Source: Astragalus membranaceus
Taxonomy: Eukaryota > Streptophyta > Magnoliopsida > Fabales > Fabaceae
Assembly: GCA_039519185.1 (NCBI GenBank)
Contig: CM076848.1
Span: 185,812,628 to 185,876,627 of the forward strand
Length of the DNA: 64,000 nucleotides
Direction of reading: 5' to 3'
Shown: positions 1 to 11,317 of the stretch, one piece after another
Position numbering within the stretch: position 1 is the stretch's first letter
Layout: every line of letters begins with the position of its first letter
The notes under the pieces: generated by a model
The model's database searches: none
Told to the model about the DNA's origin: nothing
The model's input: the letters and a program-made list of their open reading frames with translations, nothing else
Made by a program: the position numbers and the translations under genes

Positions 1-154
1 CTACAACAGCATCTCCTTCAAATTCACCAACCTTCCCTAAAAGAAAAGATACCAGAAATGAGTAACTGATGTAACTTCTCAGTTCAACATTTGTTCTTTG
101 TTGATCAACTCTTCATAAGCAATTATTTTAACTGTTATGTAAGTACAAACTAAC
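1..154. other. Window-edge segment, probably CRD1 intron
   Basis: This AT-rich stretch lies just downstream, on the minus strand, of the last CRD1-like exon and begins with the intron donor GT of that exon. The next CRD1 exon, which should begin with residues like TNRTTARIF, is not found here and may lie outside the window. A minus-strand AG followed by an open stretch occurs near 36, but I could not match it to CRD1 or any other family. Confidence 0.4.
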
Positions 155-362
155 CTCAATGATGACATGCATGTACAATTCTTTTCTGTTAAGCCCAATG
201 CTTTCATAGAAAGCCGTGCGTTGGCAATCATTGAGATACATTGTCACATAAACCTGCAAGACAAATTAAATTTGATAACAATCTTTAAGTAGGCTTATGA
301 AGAATAATGACCATAACAACCTTATAATGAAAGAAAAGGCAAATATGATCTCTTTGGCTGGT

Positions 363-1831
363 TGATAACCCTATTTTATATAGGTTATTTATGCTCCTAA
401 TACTTAAATTAAGCTTACTTCTCAAGTAAGCTTAGTACTTAAATAGGTGAATATATGAATATTAGGATAAATATAGGTTATAAGTTAATTCCCTGAAACC
501 TTGGGCATAGTCAATGCCTTTGTGAATATGTTTGATGTTTTGCTTTAGCGCTGCAGCGGTGTGTTATCTACGAGACGCTACAGCGTTATATGACGGCTGA
601 CCATTGAGATATTTCTGTGGCCACTTGAGGACATGATGAGTCACCACCCTTATCTCTTCCTCTCAGCTGGAATTGTTGAATTTCAAGTGGATGCTAAATT
701 ACACTTGGCACCTCCTAAATGGAACCCATGTGATAGTTGTTGTATTCCATCATTACCACTTTTTGTAAAGTGCTTTAAGGATAATATCTAAGTCTAATAA
801 TCATCATGTAATATTATTATTTTATTAAGACTTAGATATTAATTAGATTAATTAAGATTGCTTCAAAAGGAGGTAACATACGTAGACAAGTTGTTGTAAC
901 TTGGAAGAAGAACTACACACATACGTAGTAGCCATTCTCCATTGATACATTTTTTTAAGCTTTTATTTTTAGAATAGTTCTTCAAGCTTTTTATCCAAGG
1001 TTTTGCTCACGCCTCAACTTCATCTCTTGTATGCTACTTGGGATCATTGGAGTGCATCTTTTGCAACCACTCTTCTCTTGTCTTCATACGGTAATACATA
1101 CTCTCTAGTTGTATTATGTTGTTGGAACTTGTGATGAGCTAACTTTGTTGTAGTTGGATTGTTCTTGGTATGTAATGAACCTTGAGTAACTTTTGTATAA
1201 TATTATGATGTTTGTGTTTTATTCCTTGTGTCATAATACTTTCAATCTTGGTTTGGGAATGATCAACTAAAACAAGGTAACTTTGTGGGTACAGACATGG
1301 TTCCCAAAGAGAACTCAAGGAATAATATGAATGAAAACCCTTTAAAGAAATTTAAAGGAAGCACTACTTAACTCTAGACATAGGGGAGTAATAGTTCATA
1401 AGGCAAATGTTGTAAGATCTTAATATACAGGGGTAAAACTTATTTAGAGCCTAGACATAGGAGTCTTGTAACATAGCCCTGACGAAAGCGACTGAAAGGC
1501 ACGCCACCAAGGCGCTACAGCGTCTACGGATTCTTAAGCGCTACAGCGCTTAACGCTACAGCGTCTAATATGATATGAACATTACTCTTGGGAACTTACA
1601 TACTATTGAGCTATCCAACTCACTTTTAATTACTGCAAACTTAATACTGTTTTATCACAATTTATAATGTTTACAACTCTTCACCTTTACTTGTTACTTA
1701 ATTCTTTTCACTAAGCTTCTAATCACTTAAACTTCATAGATTAATTCCAATCCTTGTGGGAACGAACTTTACTTATCAATATATTACTTGTTGCGATTGT
1801 GTATACTTGCACATCACCTTTTCGCACAACA
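363..1831 (+). repeat. 5' LTR of the Athila-type element
   Basis: The 1,469-bp repeat begins TGATAACCCTATTTTATATA and ends CGCACAACA. It carries five copies of the word CGCTRYAGCG, at 549, 576, 1513, 1539 and 1554. It matches 8364-9847 almost throughout. Confidence 0.95.
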
Positions 1832-1837
1832 AGTTTT

Positions 1838-1855
1838 TGGCGTCGTTGCCGGGGA
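1838..1855 (+). other. Primer binding site (tRNA-Asp type)
   Basis: TGGCGTCGTTGCCGGGGA starts 6 nt after the 5' LTR. It is complementary to the 3' end of plant tRNA-Asp(GTC) except for one position (T for C at the sixth base). The same site without that mismatch is present in the gag-only element at 44949-44966. Confidence 0.85.
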
Positions 1856-1954
1856 TTGCATTTAATTTTCATTGTTTAAGTTTTTAGTGAACTTAGTGCC
1901 TATTTTACACTGGTGTGTTGTTTCTTGTTGCTGCAGCAGTAAGCGCTACAGCGT

Positions 1955-4900
1955 ATGCCCAGGTCTCAACCACCAGAATTTGAACCATACTCAGAACCAG
2001 AGAGAAGGTTCAGGAAGCTAAGACATCTTCACAGGCTCAGACCCACCATGTCAGAACATAGCCATAGGACCAATTCTGGTAGAGCTCACACTCTACATGG
2101 CAGATCTAGCTCTGGTAGAGGAGCGACTGAACCAGGTGGAAGGGATAGAGGTAGACATCAACAGCCACCCACTCCAACCTTACATGACCAAGAGGACTGG
2201 TACAAACATCAATTCATAAATGAAGGACCTGCTCAAATGGTAAATGACAGAGATAGACCAATGAGGGACTATGCTGTGTTTGATCCACAAACCATGGAGA
2301 CAAGCATAGCAAGACCTACTCTCAACACAGCTCAGTTTGAATTCAAACCTATGATGTTCCAAATGTTGCAAACAGTGGGACAGTTTGGTGATGCTCCTCA
2401 AGAGGACCCATATTTACACTTAAAGCAATTTTTGGAAGTCTGCAGTAACTTCATCATTCCAGGGGTAAGTGATGATGCATTCAGATTAAAACTTTTTCCT
2501 TATTCCTTGAAGGATAGAGCAAAGGCCTGGTTAACTTCTCTAGAGCCTAACTCTATCCATACTTGGAATGAAATGGCTGAGAAATTCTTAGCAAAATATT
2601 TTCCTCCAAGTAAGAATGCAAGAATGAGGAATGAGGTTACTGCATTCAGACAAAGAGATGCTGAAACACTGTTTGAAGCATGGGAGAGATGGAAGGAGCT
2701 GTTGAGAAAGTGCCCTCATCATGGTATACATGTGATTATCCAAATGGAAACCTTCTACAATGGACTAGATCCAACAACCAGACAAATGTTAGATGCTTCT
2801 TCAAGGGGTGTGTTGTTGAAAACCTCCTATAATGAGGCATGTGAACTGATTGATGACATTGCCACAAATAGCTATCAATGGCCTATAGAAAGGTTAGCTC
2901 AGCAAAAGAAGGTAGCTGGTGTGCATGAAATAAGTGAAGTTTCTGCTTTATCTGCACAGGTTGTCTCTCTTACTAACATGATAAAATCTATGAGCACATC
3001 AAACGCTGTAGCGGTTACCGCTGCAGCGGTACATGAACCTACAGTAGCTGTTATTGAGCAAGCCTCTCCAGGGTCAGTAAGCTGTGTATACTGTGGAGGA
3101 GAGCATTTGTATGAAGAATGTCCTGGTAATCCTGTCTCTGTGAACTTTGTGGGTTTCAATAAAAACAATAATCCCTATTCAAATACATATAATCCTGGTT
3201 GGAAGAACCACCCCAATTTCAGATGGGAAGCCAATAATGCAACAACACCTAATTATAGTGCTCCAGCAAATCCACCAGGATTCCCTGCTCAGAACTACCA
3301 AAGACAAAATGCCCCTGTGATAGATAATTCATTGGAAGGATTGATGAAAGGTTTTATGAGTGACTGCAAGACAGCCCTGAAAACTCATGAAGCTTCCATT
3401 AAAAATCTAGAAGTACAGATGGGGCAATTAGCTAATGTCCTTTCCCAAAGAATTAGTGGATCATTACCATCCACTACTGAAGCTTCAACTTCAGGTACTG
3501 CAGGGAAGGAGCATGTAAAAGCTATAACTTTAAGGAGTGGGAGAGATTTGATAGGATCATCAACTGTTACAGAGGATGAGAATAACAAAAAATCTGAAAA
3601 ACAAAAAGAACCTACAACAAGCGCTACAGCGCCTGAACCTACCGCTGCAGCGCCTGTTGTTGAGAAAATACCACCATCACCCAAAATTATCCCAACATAC
3701 CCAGATCCTCCATATCCTCAAAGACTTCGAAAGGCTCGTGAAGACAAGCAATTTAACAAATTCCTAGAAGTCCTTAAACAATTGCACATTAATGTTCCTT
3801 TGGTGGAGGCTCTCCAACAAATGCCTAACTATGCAAAGTTTAAGAAGGATGTGCTTACTAAGAGGAGGAGACTAGGGGAGTTTGAAACAGTAGCAATGAC
3901 TGGGGAATGCAGCATGTTGATGCAAAACAAGCTCCCACCCAAATCAAAGGATCCTGGCAGTTTTACTATACCATGCTCAATTGGAAATTTTTACTCTGGC
4001 CGTGCCCTGTGTGATTTGGGAGCCAGCATAAATCTCATGCCCAAGTCCATATACACTCAGCTAGGAGTGGGAACAGCCAGACCTACCTCACTTACACTGC
4101 AGCTAGCTGATAGAACTCTTGCATATCCAGAAGGAATCTTAGAAGATGTTCTAATAAAGGTAGACAAATTTGTATTTCCTGTTGATTTTGTAATCTTGGA
4201 CTTTGATGCAGATAAAGAAGTCCCCATCATATTGGGAAGACCATTCTTGGCCACTGGAAGAACTTTGATAGATGTGCAAAGAGGAGAATTGATCATGAGG
4301 GTCAATGACCAAGAAGTCAAGTTCAACATTCTCAATGCTATGAAATTTCCAGGTCCCAACCTTGAAGAGTGCTCCTTTGTATCTGTTATTAACAAAGTAG
4401 TTCAGGATCACTTCCAGAAAAGCACAGATCATCTGAGGCAATTACTGGACAGCAGTAAAGATACAGGGTTTGATGCAGAAGCTGCAGAAGAAGAGGAGCA
4501 GACAGTCAAAGAAATTTGGGCTAAGAGATATGAATCTTTGGAGCAGGAGAATTCAGACATGAAAAAGGATCTCCCCTCCACTGAACAACCACCAACTCTG
4601 GAACTTAAAGAGTTACCTTCACACCTCAAATATGCTTATCTAGGTAACAATAGTACTTTGCCTGTTATAATTGCTGCTGACCTTTCTGAAAAGCAGGAAC
4701 AGGATCTGATTCAGACGCTTCAGCGGCATAAAAAGGCAATTGGTTGGCAAATGTCAGACATAAAAGGTATCAGTCCAACCATTTGCATGCACAGAATAGT
4801 GTTAGAAGAAGGCTTTAAAAATTGCATTGAAGGGCAGAGGAGGTTGAATCCAATTATGAAAGAGGTGGTGAAGAAGGAAATCATCAAATGGTTGGATGCA

Positions 4901-6649
4901 GGTATTGTATACCCCATTTCTGACAGTGCATGGGTAAGTCCTGTGCAATGTGTGCCAAAGAAGGGAGGGGTAACAGTAATAACAAATGAGATGAATGAGC
5001 TGCTTCCAACCAGAAAAATAACAGGCTGGAGAATATGCATGGATTACAGGAGGTTGAATAAGGCAACAAGAAAGGACCATTTTCCATTGCCTTTCATTGA
5101 CTAGATGCTGGACAGGCTAGCAGGTAAAGAATTTTATTGCTTTCTTGATGGTTATTCAGGTTATAACCAGATTGCAATATTGCCTGAAGATCAGCAGAAG
5201 ACTACATTCACTTGTCCATATGGCACCTTTGCTTTTAGAAGAATGCCATTTGGCCTGTGTAATGCACCAGCCACTTTTCAAAGATGTATGATGGCAATTT
5301 TCTCTGATTACATTGAAAGATCCATGGAAGTCTTCATGGATGATTTCTCTGTGTTTGGAGAAACATTCCATCTATGCCTATCCAATTTGGAAGAAATCTT
5401 GATTAGATGTGAAGAAACTAACCTTGTGCTGAACTGGGAGAAATGCCATTTTATGGTGCAAGAAGGTATAGTTTTGAGGCATAATATATCCAAAAAAGGA
5501 TTGGAAGTGGACAAGGCTAAAATAGAGGTCATTGAGAAGCTATCTCCACCAACCAACATCAAAGGTATTAGAAGCTTTTTGGGGCATGCTGGGTTCTATA
5601 GGAGATTCATAAAAGATTTTTCAAAAATCTCCAAACCTTTGTGCCAACTGTTACAGCATGATAACCCCTTTATATTTGATGAACCATGCATATTAGCCTT
5701 TGATAAGTTAAAGAAAGCTTTAATAACAGCACCAGTTATTATAGCTTCTGACTGGAGTAAGCCTTTTGAGCTTATGTGTGATGCTAGTGACTTTGCCATT
5801 GGAGCTGTCCTTGGGCAAAGGTATGATAAAATTTTTCACTCTATATATTATGCTAGCAAAACACTTGTAGAAGCTCAATTGAATTACACAGTCACTGAAA
5901 AAGAACTATTAGCTGTAGTCTTTGCATTTGATAAATTTAGATCATATTTGGTTGGCACCAAGGTAATTGTCTTCACAGACCATTCAGCCATTAAATATTT
6001 GATAACAAAAAAAGATGCAAAGCCTAGGCTAATTAGGTGGGTTCTCCTACTCCAAGAATTTGATTTAGAAATAAGAGATAAAAAGGGAGTGGAGAACCAA
6101 GTTGCTGATCATCTTTCTAGATTGGAAAGAGACATTGCAGGTACAGCAGGTGGGGAGATCAAGGAATACTTTCCAGATGAACAGCTGTTGGCAATGACTG
6201 ATGACTCATCAACCGCTGTAGCGGTCAATGTAACAACACTTGACGCTGCAGCGGCTGAACCTGCAACACCTTGGTATGCTGACATAGTGAACTTTCTGGT
6301 TAGCAAGGTGGTACCTCCTGAGATGACTTATCAGCAAAGGAGAAGGTTCTTCCACACAATGAAACAATATTATTGGGATGAACCTTTTCTATACAAGAAG
6401 TGTCAAGACCAGTTAATGAGGAGATGCCTAGCAGAGGAAGAACAAATTCAAGTGCTACAGCACTGCCATTCTGCACCATGTGGTGGGCATTTTGGTGGTG
6501 TTAGAACTGCTGCAAAGGTATTGCAATCAGGCTACTTTTGTCCTTCACTTTTTAGAGATGCTCAAGACTTTGTTAAAAAATGTGATAGGTGCCAAAGAAT
6601 TGGGAATATTTCAAACAAACCCCTTCTCATGGAAACCTATACATTTTAG
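1955..6649 (+). pseudogene. Athila-type Gag-Pol polyprotein with an in-frame TAG
   Basis: Translation can begin at ATG 1955, two bases after a CGCTACAGCG word. In order I see the retrotransposon Gag domain (residues about 140-265), a zinc knuckle CVYCGGEHLYEEC (about 377-389), the protease motif CDLGASINLMP (about 686), reverse transcriptase from about residue 960 with the catalytic FMDD, RNase H (FELMCDASD, FTDHSAIKYL) and the HHCC zinc region of integrase (ending KKCDRCQRIG). At 5102-5104 a TAG replaces the glutamine codon expected between FPLPFID and MLDRLAGK; both sides stay in one frame. The reading frame ends at 6649, before the integrase core. Alanine- and threonine-rich linkers near residues 350, 560 and 1,420 are encoded by copies of the CGCTRYAGCG word. 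The product would be made in the cytoplasm for particle assembly and reverse transcription; this copy is broken. Confidence 0.92.
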
Positions 6650-6761
6650 TAGCTGTAGACTATGTTTCAAAATGGGTAGAAGCTGTTGCTTTACCCAACA
6701 ATGATGCAAGGTCTGTGAGCAAATTTTTATTGAAAAACATTTTCACTCGTTTTGGAACTCC
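6589..6761 (+). pseudogene. Integrase core remnant
   Basis: After a frame change the text LYILVAVDYVSKWVEAVALP and NIFTRFGTP is the middle of a Ty3-type integrase core. The stretch before it, which holds the first catalytic aspartate (usually in a GIDFMGPF-like context), is deleted, and the second catalytic block is lost at the right edge near 6761. This is a deletion scar; no functional integrase can come from it. Confidence 0.85.
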
Positions 6762-7208
6762 ACTGAGCAGCTCAAGAAAATTTATCAGTCATACATAAAG
6801 CCTAGAAGAAACCCAGGTGTCAAACTAGCTGAGTACCCAGAAGAAGGTATTCAGCCAGTAGATGCTGCAGCAACTATGTCTGCAGTACCTAGTGACCCAT
6901 TACCTGAGGTAAATCTGACAGAGGAGGAATCTGAAAAAGAGGCTGCTGAGGAGCTGGTCAATATGCAGGATGAAACAGAGCCAGTGCTGGAAGAACAGGA
7001 GGAAGAAGAGGAGCCAGAGCAAACAGAAGAGGAAGAAGCAGAGCAGGAATCAGACGCTGCAGGGGCAGCAGTTCAAGAAGTAAGCGCTGCAGCGCCACCA
7101 ACCGCTGTAGCGGCTGAAAGCACTGCTCCACCTCAGCCAAAGAAGAAGAAGGCAGCAAAAGGAGCCTCAGCACCTTCAAGAGCCAGTAAGAGGCTCAAGA
7201 AGGCCTAA
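6762..7208 (+). pseudogene. C-terminal part of the acidic third ORF (env-position ORF) of the Athila-type element
   Basis: Reading is open from the deletion scar (TEQLKKIYQSYIKPRRNPG) through ATG 6876 to 7208. The protein is strongly acidic (runs of E at residues about 40-60 after the ATG), then rich in alanine and threonine, and ends in a lysine-rich tail (PKKKKAAKG, KRLKKA) like a nuclear localisation signal. Athila elements carry an extra ORF in this position, often described as env-like or as a putative plant transposon protein. I can place it by position and composition only. Two CGCTRYAGCG words (7085, 7103) encode part of its alanine-rich stretch. Confidence 0.6.
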
Positions 7209-8350
7209 TAAGGCAAGAATTGTTGGCTTCTTATGCCAGTTATGTATTTTGTACCTTATTTTGTTGTTGTTCTAAGGCCTCTCCCTTTCTTGTCAAGCAA
7301 GCAGTGAGGACACTGCTGAATTTAATTTCTGGGGGAGGACCTTATGGTTAACAGTGTTTTTAAATTAAGTACAATGATGTTTTTAAATATTTAGTATAAT
7401 TATGCCATGTTTTGCATGTGTTGCATGTTTTTGAATATTTTGTATGCTTGAATGGGAAGTATGATTAGCTGCATGTTTTAAATTTCTTAGTAAGCAAAAG
7501 CTGATTCATATGGCTAAATTTAAATAAAGAATTTTTGAGTAAGGCAGCATTGTGTAAACAATGAAAGGATCTTATTGCTGCTTTTACACAAAATCCAAGC
7601 TTAGTAAAGAACCTAGTTAGCTAGGAGTAATCTAAGGATGAAGTTAAGTTTTGGATAACCAAGGGTTAGTCAAGTTTTCATTAAAAATTGAGAGTTGTTT
7701 TAAAAGCTAAGTTTGGGGGTGCATCGGTTATGTTAAGGCTAGGAACAAAAGATGATAAATTGGTCTTTGCAAAATGAAGAATAAAAATGAATGTGGTCTT
7801 GAAAAAGTTGCAAAATATCTTAAATAAATTGCTGAGCTGTTCCAAAAAGCATAAAAAGAAAATGCAAATAAGGAGCTCAGTAATGAAGATAGCATCTAGT
7901 TTTAATCATTAAAATCTAGCGCTACAGTGTCTAAAGGACTTTGAAGCGCTACAGCGGTTGATCACCAGACCAAAAGTTTATGCACTGACCAATAGTCTGA
8001 AAAATGCCTAATTAAAGCCCTTTGCTGTGCTTTGAAGCCCCTCAAATCTTGTGTGAAATTGATCATTCCACTCTTCTTTTTGAAAACATTCTTTGCCTAA
8101 CCCAAAAGAAATCCATTCTTCCCAAACCTTAGAGAAATTCTGAAAATAACTAGGGACTAAGTTGAGCTTTGATGTCACACACTCACAACTGAGCAGTAAT
8201 GATTCTATTTGAATTGTGGACCACTATGGTGTGTGAAAATGATAAAAAATTAGCTTGTGCATAAATTCTGTTTAATTTAAAAGCTGCAGCTAGTTATATG
8301 AGCATTTTTGTCTTGTTCAAGTGTCATTACTTGGGGACAAGCAATGGTTT
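7209..8350 (+). other. 3' non-coding region of the Athila-type element
   Basis: No open frame of note. It is AT-rich and holds one perfect palindromic word (7947-7956) and one degenerate copy near 7919. It leads to the polypurine tract. Confidence 0.7.
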
Positions 8351-8363
8351 AAGTTTGGGGGTG
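8351..8363 (+). other. Polypurine tract
   Basis: AAGTTTGGGGGTG lies directly against the 3' LTR start TGATAAC. It is the expected plus-strand primer for reverse transcription. Confidence 0.85.
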
Positions 8364-9847
8364 TGATAACCCTATTTTATATAGGTTATTTATGCTCCTA
8401 ATACTTAAATTAAGCTTACTTCTCAAGTAAGCTTAGTACTTAAATAGGTGAATATATGAATATTAGGATAAATATAGGTTATAAGTTAATTCCCTGAAAC
8501 CTTGGGCATAGTCAATGCCTTTGTGAATATGTTTGATGTTTTGCTTTAGCGCTGCAGCGGTGTGTTATCTACGAGACGCTACAGCGTTATATGACGGCTG
8601 ACCATTGAGATATTTGTGTGGCCACTTGAGGACATGATGAGTCACCACCCTTATCTCTTCCTCTCAGCTGGAATTGTTGACTTTCAAGTGGATGCTAAAT
8701 TACACTTGGCGCCTCCTAAATGGAACCCATGTGATAGTTGTTGTATTCCATCATTACCACTTTTTGTAAAGTGCTTTAAGGATAATATCTAAGTCTAATA
8801 ATCATCATGTAATATTATTATTCTATTAAGACTTAGATATTAATTAGATTAATTAAGATTGCTTCAAAAGGAGGTAACATACGTAGACAAGTTGTTGTAA
8901 CTTGGAAGAAGAACTACACACATACGTAGTAGCCATTGTCCATTGATACATTTTTTTAAGCTTTTATTTTTAGAATAGTTCTTCAAGCTTTTTATCCAAG
9001 GTTTTGCTCACGCCTCAACTTCATCTCTTGTATGCTACTTTGGATCATTGGAGTGCATCTTTTGCAACCACTCTTCTCTTGTCTTCATACGGTAATACAT
9101 ACTCTCTAGTTGTATTATGTTGATGGAACTTGTGATGAGCTAACTTTGTTGTAGTTGGATTGTTCTTGGTATGTAATGAACCTTGAGTAACTTTTGTATA
9201 ATATTATGATGTTTGTGTTATATTCCTTGTGTCATAATACTTTCAATCTTGGTTTGGGAATGATCAACTAAAACAAGGTAACTTTGTGGGTACAGACATG
9301 GTGCACAAAGAGAACTCAAGGAATAATATGAATGAAAACCCTTTAAAGACATTTAAAGGAAGCACTACTTAACTCTAGACATAGGGGAGTAATAGTTCAT
9401 AAGGCAAATGTTGTAAGATCTTAATATACAGGGGTAAAACTTATTTAGAGCCTAGACATAGGAGTCTTGTAACATAGCCCTGACGAAAGTGACTGAAAGG
9501 CACGCCACCAAGGCGCTACAGCGTCTACGGATTCTTAAGCGCTACAGCGCTTAACGCTACAGCGCTTAACGCTACAGCGTCTAATATGATATGAACATTA
9601 CTCTTGGGAACTTACATACTATTGAGCTATCCAACTCACTTTTAATTACTGCAAACTTAATACTGTTTTATCACAATTTATAATGTTTACAACTCTTCAC
9701 CTTTACTTGTTACTTAATTCTTTTCACTAAGCTTCTAATCACTTAAACTTCATAGATTAATTCCAATCCCCGTGGGAACGAACTTTACTTATCAATATAT
9801 TACTTGTTGCGATTGTGTATACTTGCACATCACATTTTCGCACAACA
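8364..9847 (+). repeat. 3' LTR of the Athila-type element
   Basis: It is 1,484 bp, 15 bp longer than the 5' LTR because of one extra CTTAACGCTACAGCG unit near 9548-9562. It ends CGCACAACA at the target duplication CTGGT. Confidence 0.95.
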
Positions 9848-11107
9848 CTGGTATAAATAGTTTCATCACTCTAAGGAATGCCAAGATACATGAGATTCTG
9901 CATGTTAGATATAACTTAAGGTCTGTTGTATTATGAAACTTAATACCAATTGACACTAGTTATTTAGGTTTCAACTTAAGTACCTTAAATAAAGAACAAA
10001 AACCTGCATGCAGACGGGGAAAAGAATTACCGAAAGACAAAAGAATCGAGACCACAACTTTGCCTTCCAGTCGTTAAGAAATTGCTGCTGAGCCTTCATC
10101 AAGGTAGAGAAGAAATCTCCATGTCTATTCTCATCCTGGCACCAGTTCTCAAAGTACTTAAAAATGGGATAACATTGGTACTCAGGATTGGCCTTGAGAT
10201 GTCTGTATATGGTTATGTATCTCCAGTATCCAATTTTCTCAGACAAATATGTAGCATAGAAGATAAATTTGGGCTTGAAAAATGTGTACTTTCTAGCTTT
10301 TGTCAAGAAACCCAAGTCTAATGCCAAATTGAAATCAGATAAACCCTTGTTCAGAAACCTTCATAGAATCAAAAGAATGAGGTAATGTGCCATCATATAA
10401 TATAATTAAGAATTAAAGGCACAAAGTGTGTCCATACCCAGCATGCCTAGCTTCATCCCTAGACATCAGAGAGAATATCTCAGCAACCACTGGGTTGGTT
10501 TTCTGCAATATCAAAATCCCAACCAACAAATCAAGCCATGATTTACTTACATAAAACTATCCAAATGTCATAAGACCAAAACCTTCAATTACAAAGCAAG
10601 CCAATATGAACTATGCTGCTAATAATATTATTAGTTCAAGTTCAACAAAACCAGTCATAGTGACATGCACTACCCGTGCTGATGGAGCACGACCCATGCT
10701 GTCGGTGCACCATTCGAAACCCTGTTTTTAAGTACCATTCTTCATCCATTTTGGTTCCAACCCATTTCCATTGTTGTCGGTGCACATATTGTTACAAACA
10801 ACATTTTCCACATCATGAGTTTAAATACAACCATACTAACAAACCAATTCATGCTCATTTCTCCATTAATTCACTCCCAATTTACATAAATCACAAACAA
10901 CACCTTTTATTAGACAAGTTTATGCCATAAGATTCGATTTATTCACACACGCAACATTCCAATTTCAGAAAAACTAACATTTAAAGCTCAAAATAAGAAC
11001 TCGCAAGTTAAGATGCTTCCCCAAAACTACTCAAGAGAGTTCCAAAAAGGTGAATCCACTTCAAAACAACCCCAATTCAGAAATGCTACTTCAAAATGAA
11101 AGCTTAC

Positions 11108-11317
11108 CTGCTGAAGTGAATGAGGAGTTAACCATGTTATTGTCTGACCTTCAACTTCTGCCTGCACAAACAAAATAATAAATTCATATTCACATCCATC
11201 CATAACATGTACCATTAAGAATAATGAGCATAACAAACGTCACGATCAGTACCTGGTAGTATATGCCTTTCACATATACAAATGTTTTTCTTACCTTATG
11301 AGTGCAAGATACAAATG
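11108..11317 (-). pseudogene. PES: Pescadillo homologue fragment, two exons
   Basis: Pescadillo (PES1/Nop7) is a nucleolar protein of the PeBoW complex needed for 60S ribosome assembly. On the minus strand exon 11253-11317 reads FVSCTHKVRKTFVYVKGIYY-Q and exon 11108-11161 reads AEVEGQTITWLTPHSLQQ. Both have GT/AG borders and the join is in frame, giving the well-conserved KGIYYQAEVEGQ block. The following exon of the gene (expected text like DVDFNVMLTFLEFYETLL) is absent; about 600 bp further on come CRD1 exons in the same orientation. It is therefore an internal gene fragment with its intron kept, as expected of transposon capture. Confidence 0.75.

Larger units (their letters stand above)
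363..9847 (+). mobile_element. Athila-type Ty3/gypsy LTR retrotransposon, nearly complete, internally deleted
   Basis: Two near-identical long terminal repeats flank a tRNA-Asp-type primer site, a gag-pol reading frame, a third acidic ORF and a polypurine tract. The 5-bp target duplication CTGGT is at 358-362 and 9848-9852. By hand I count about 16 substitutions between the LTRs over 1,469 bp (about 1 percent) plus one 15-bp insertion, so the insertion is young. The element cannot be autonomous: there is a TAG stop inside reverse transcriptase and a deletion that removed most of the integrase core and joined it to the end of ORF3. The lineage call rests on the Gag sequence (KLFPYSLKDRAKAWL), the primer site and the extra 3' ORF. 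Confidence 0.93.
155..10502 (-). pseudogene. CRD1: CRD1/CHL27-like gene fragment (Mg-protoporphyrin IX monomethyl ester cyclase), three exons, split by a retrotransposon
   Basis: CRD1 (AcsF/CHL27) is the plastid di-iron oxygenase subunit that forms the isocyclic ring of chlorophyll. Three minus-strand exons with GT/AG borders are visible: 10438-10502 (KTNPVVAEIFSLMSRDEARH), 10031-10358 (FLNKGLSDFNLALDLGFL to LWSRFFCLS) and 155-253 (VYVTMYLNDCQRTAFYE to MHVIIE). Phases agree across both junctions and no stop interrupts them. Two iron-binding E-x-x-H motifs are present, in DEARH and DENRH. The N-terminal exons are missing; exons of Pescadillo stand where they should be. The intron between the second and third exons holds the complete Athila-type element at 363-9847. 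Exon 155-253 has residues (SIGLNRKELY) that differ from the usual conserved text. I infer a captured or duplicated fragment rather than the working gene. An intact gene with distant exons is possible but unlikely given the foreign exons upstream. Confidence 0.8.

Noticed and set aside
36..37. A further CRD1 exon at 1-35 (minus strand)
   Set aside because: The short open text after the AG does not match CRD1 in any frame; it may belong to another gene or be intron.
5102..5104. TAG as a programmed readthrough site between Gag and Pol
   Set aside because: It lies inside reverse transcriptase, far from the gag-pol border, at a conserved glutamine; a simple nonsense change explains it.
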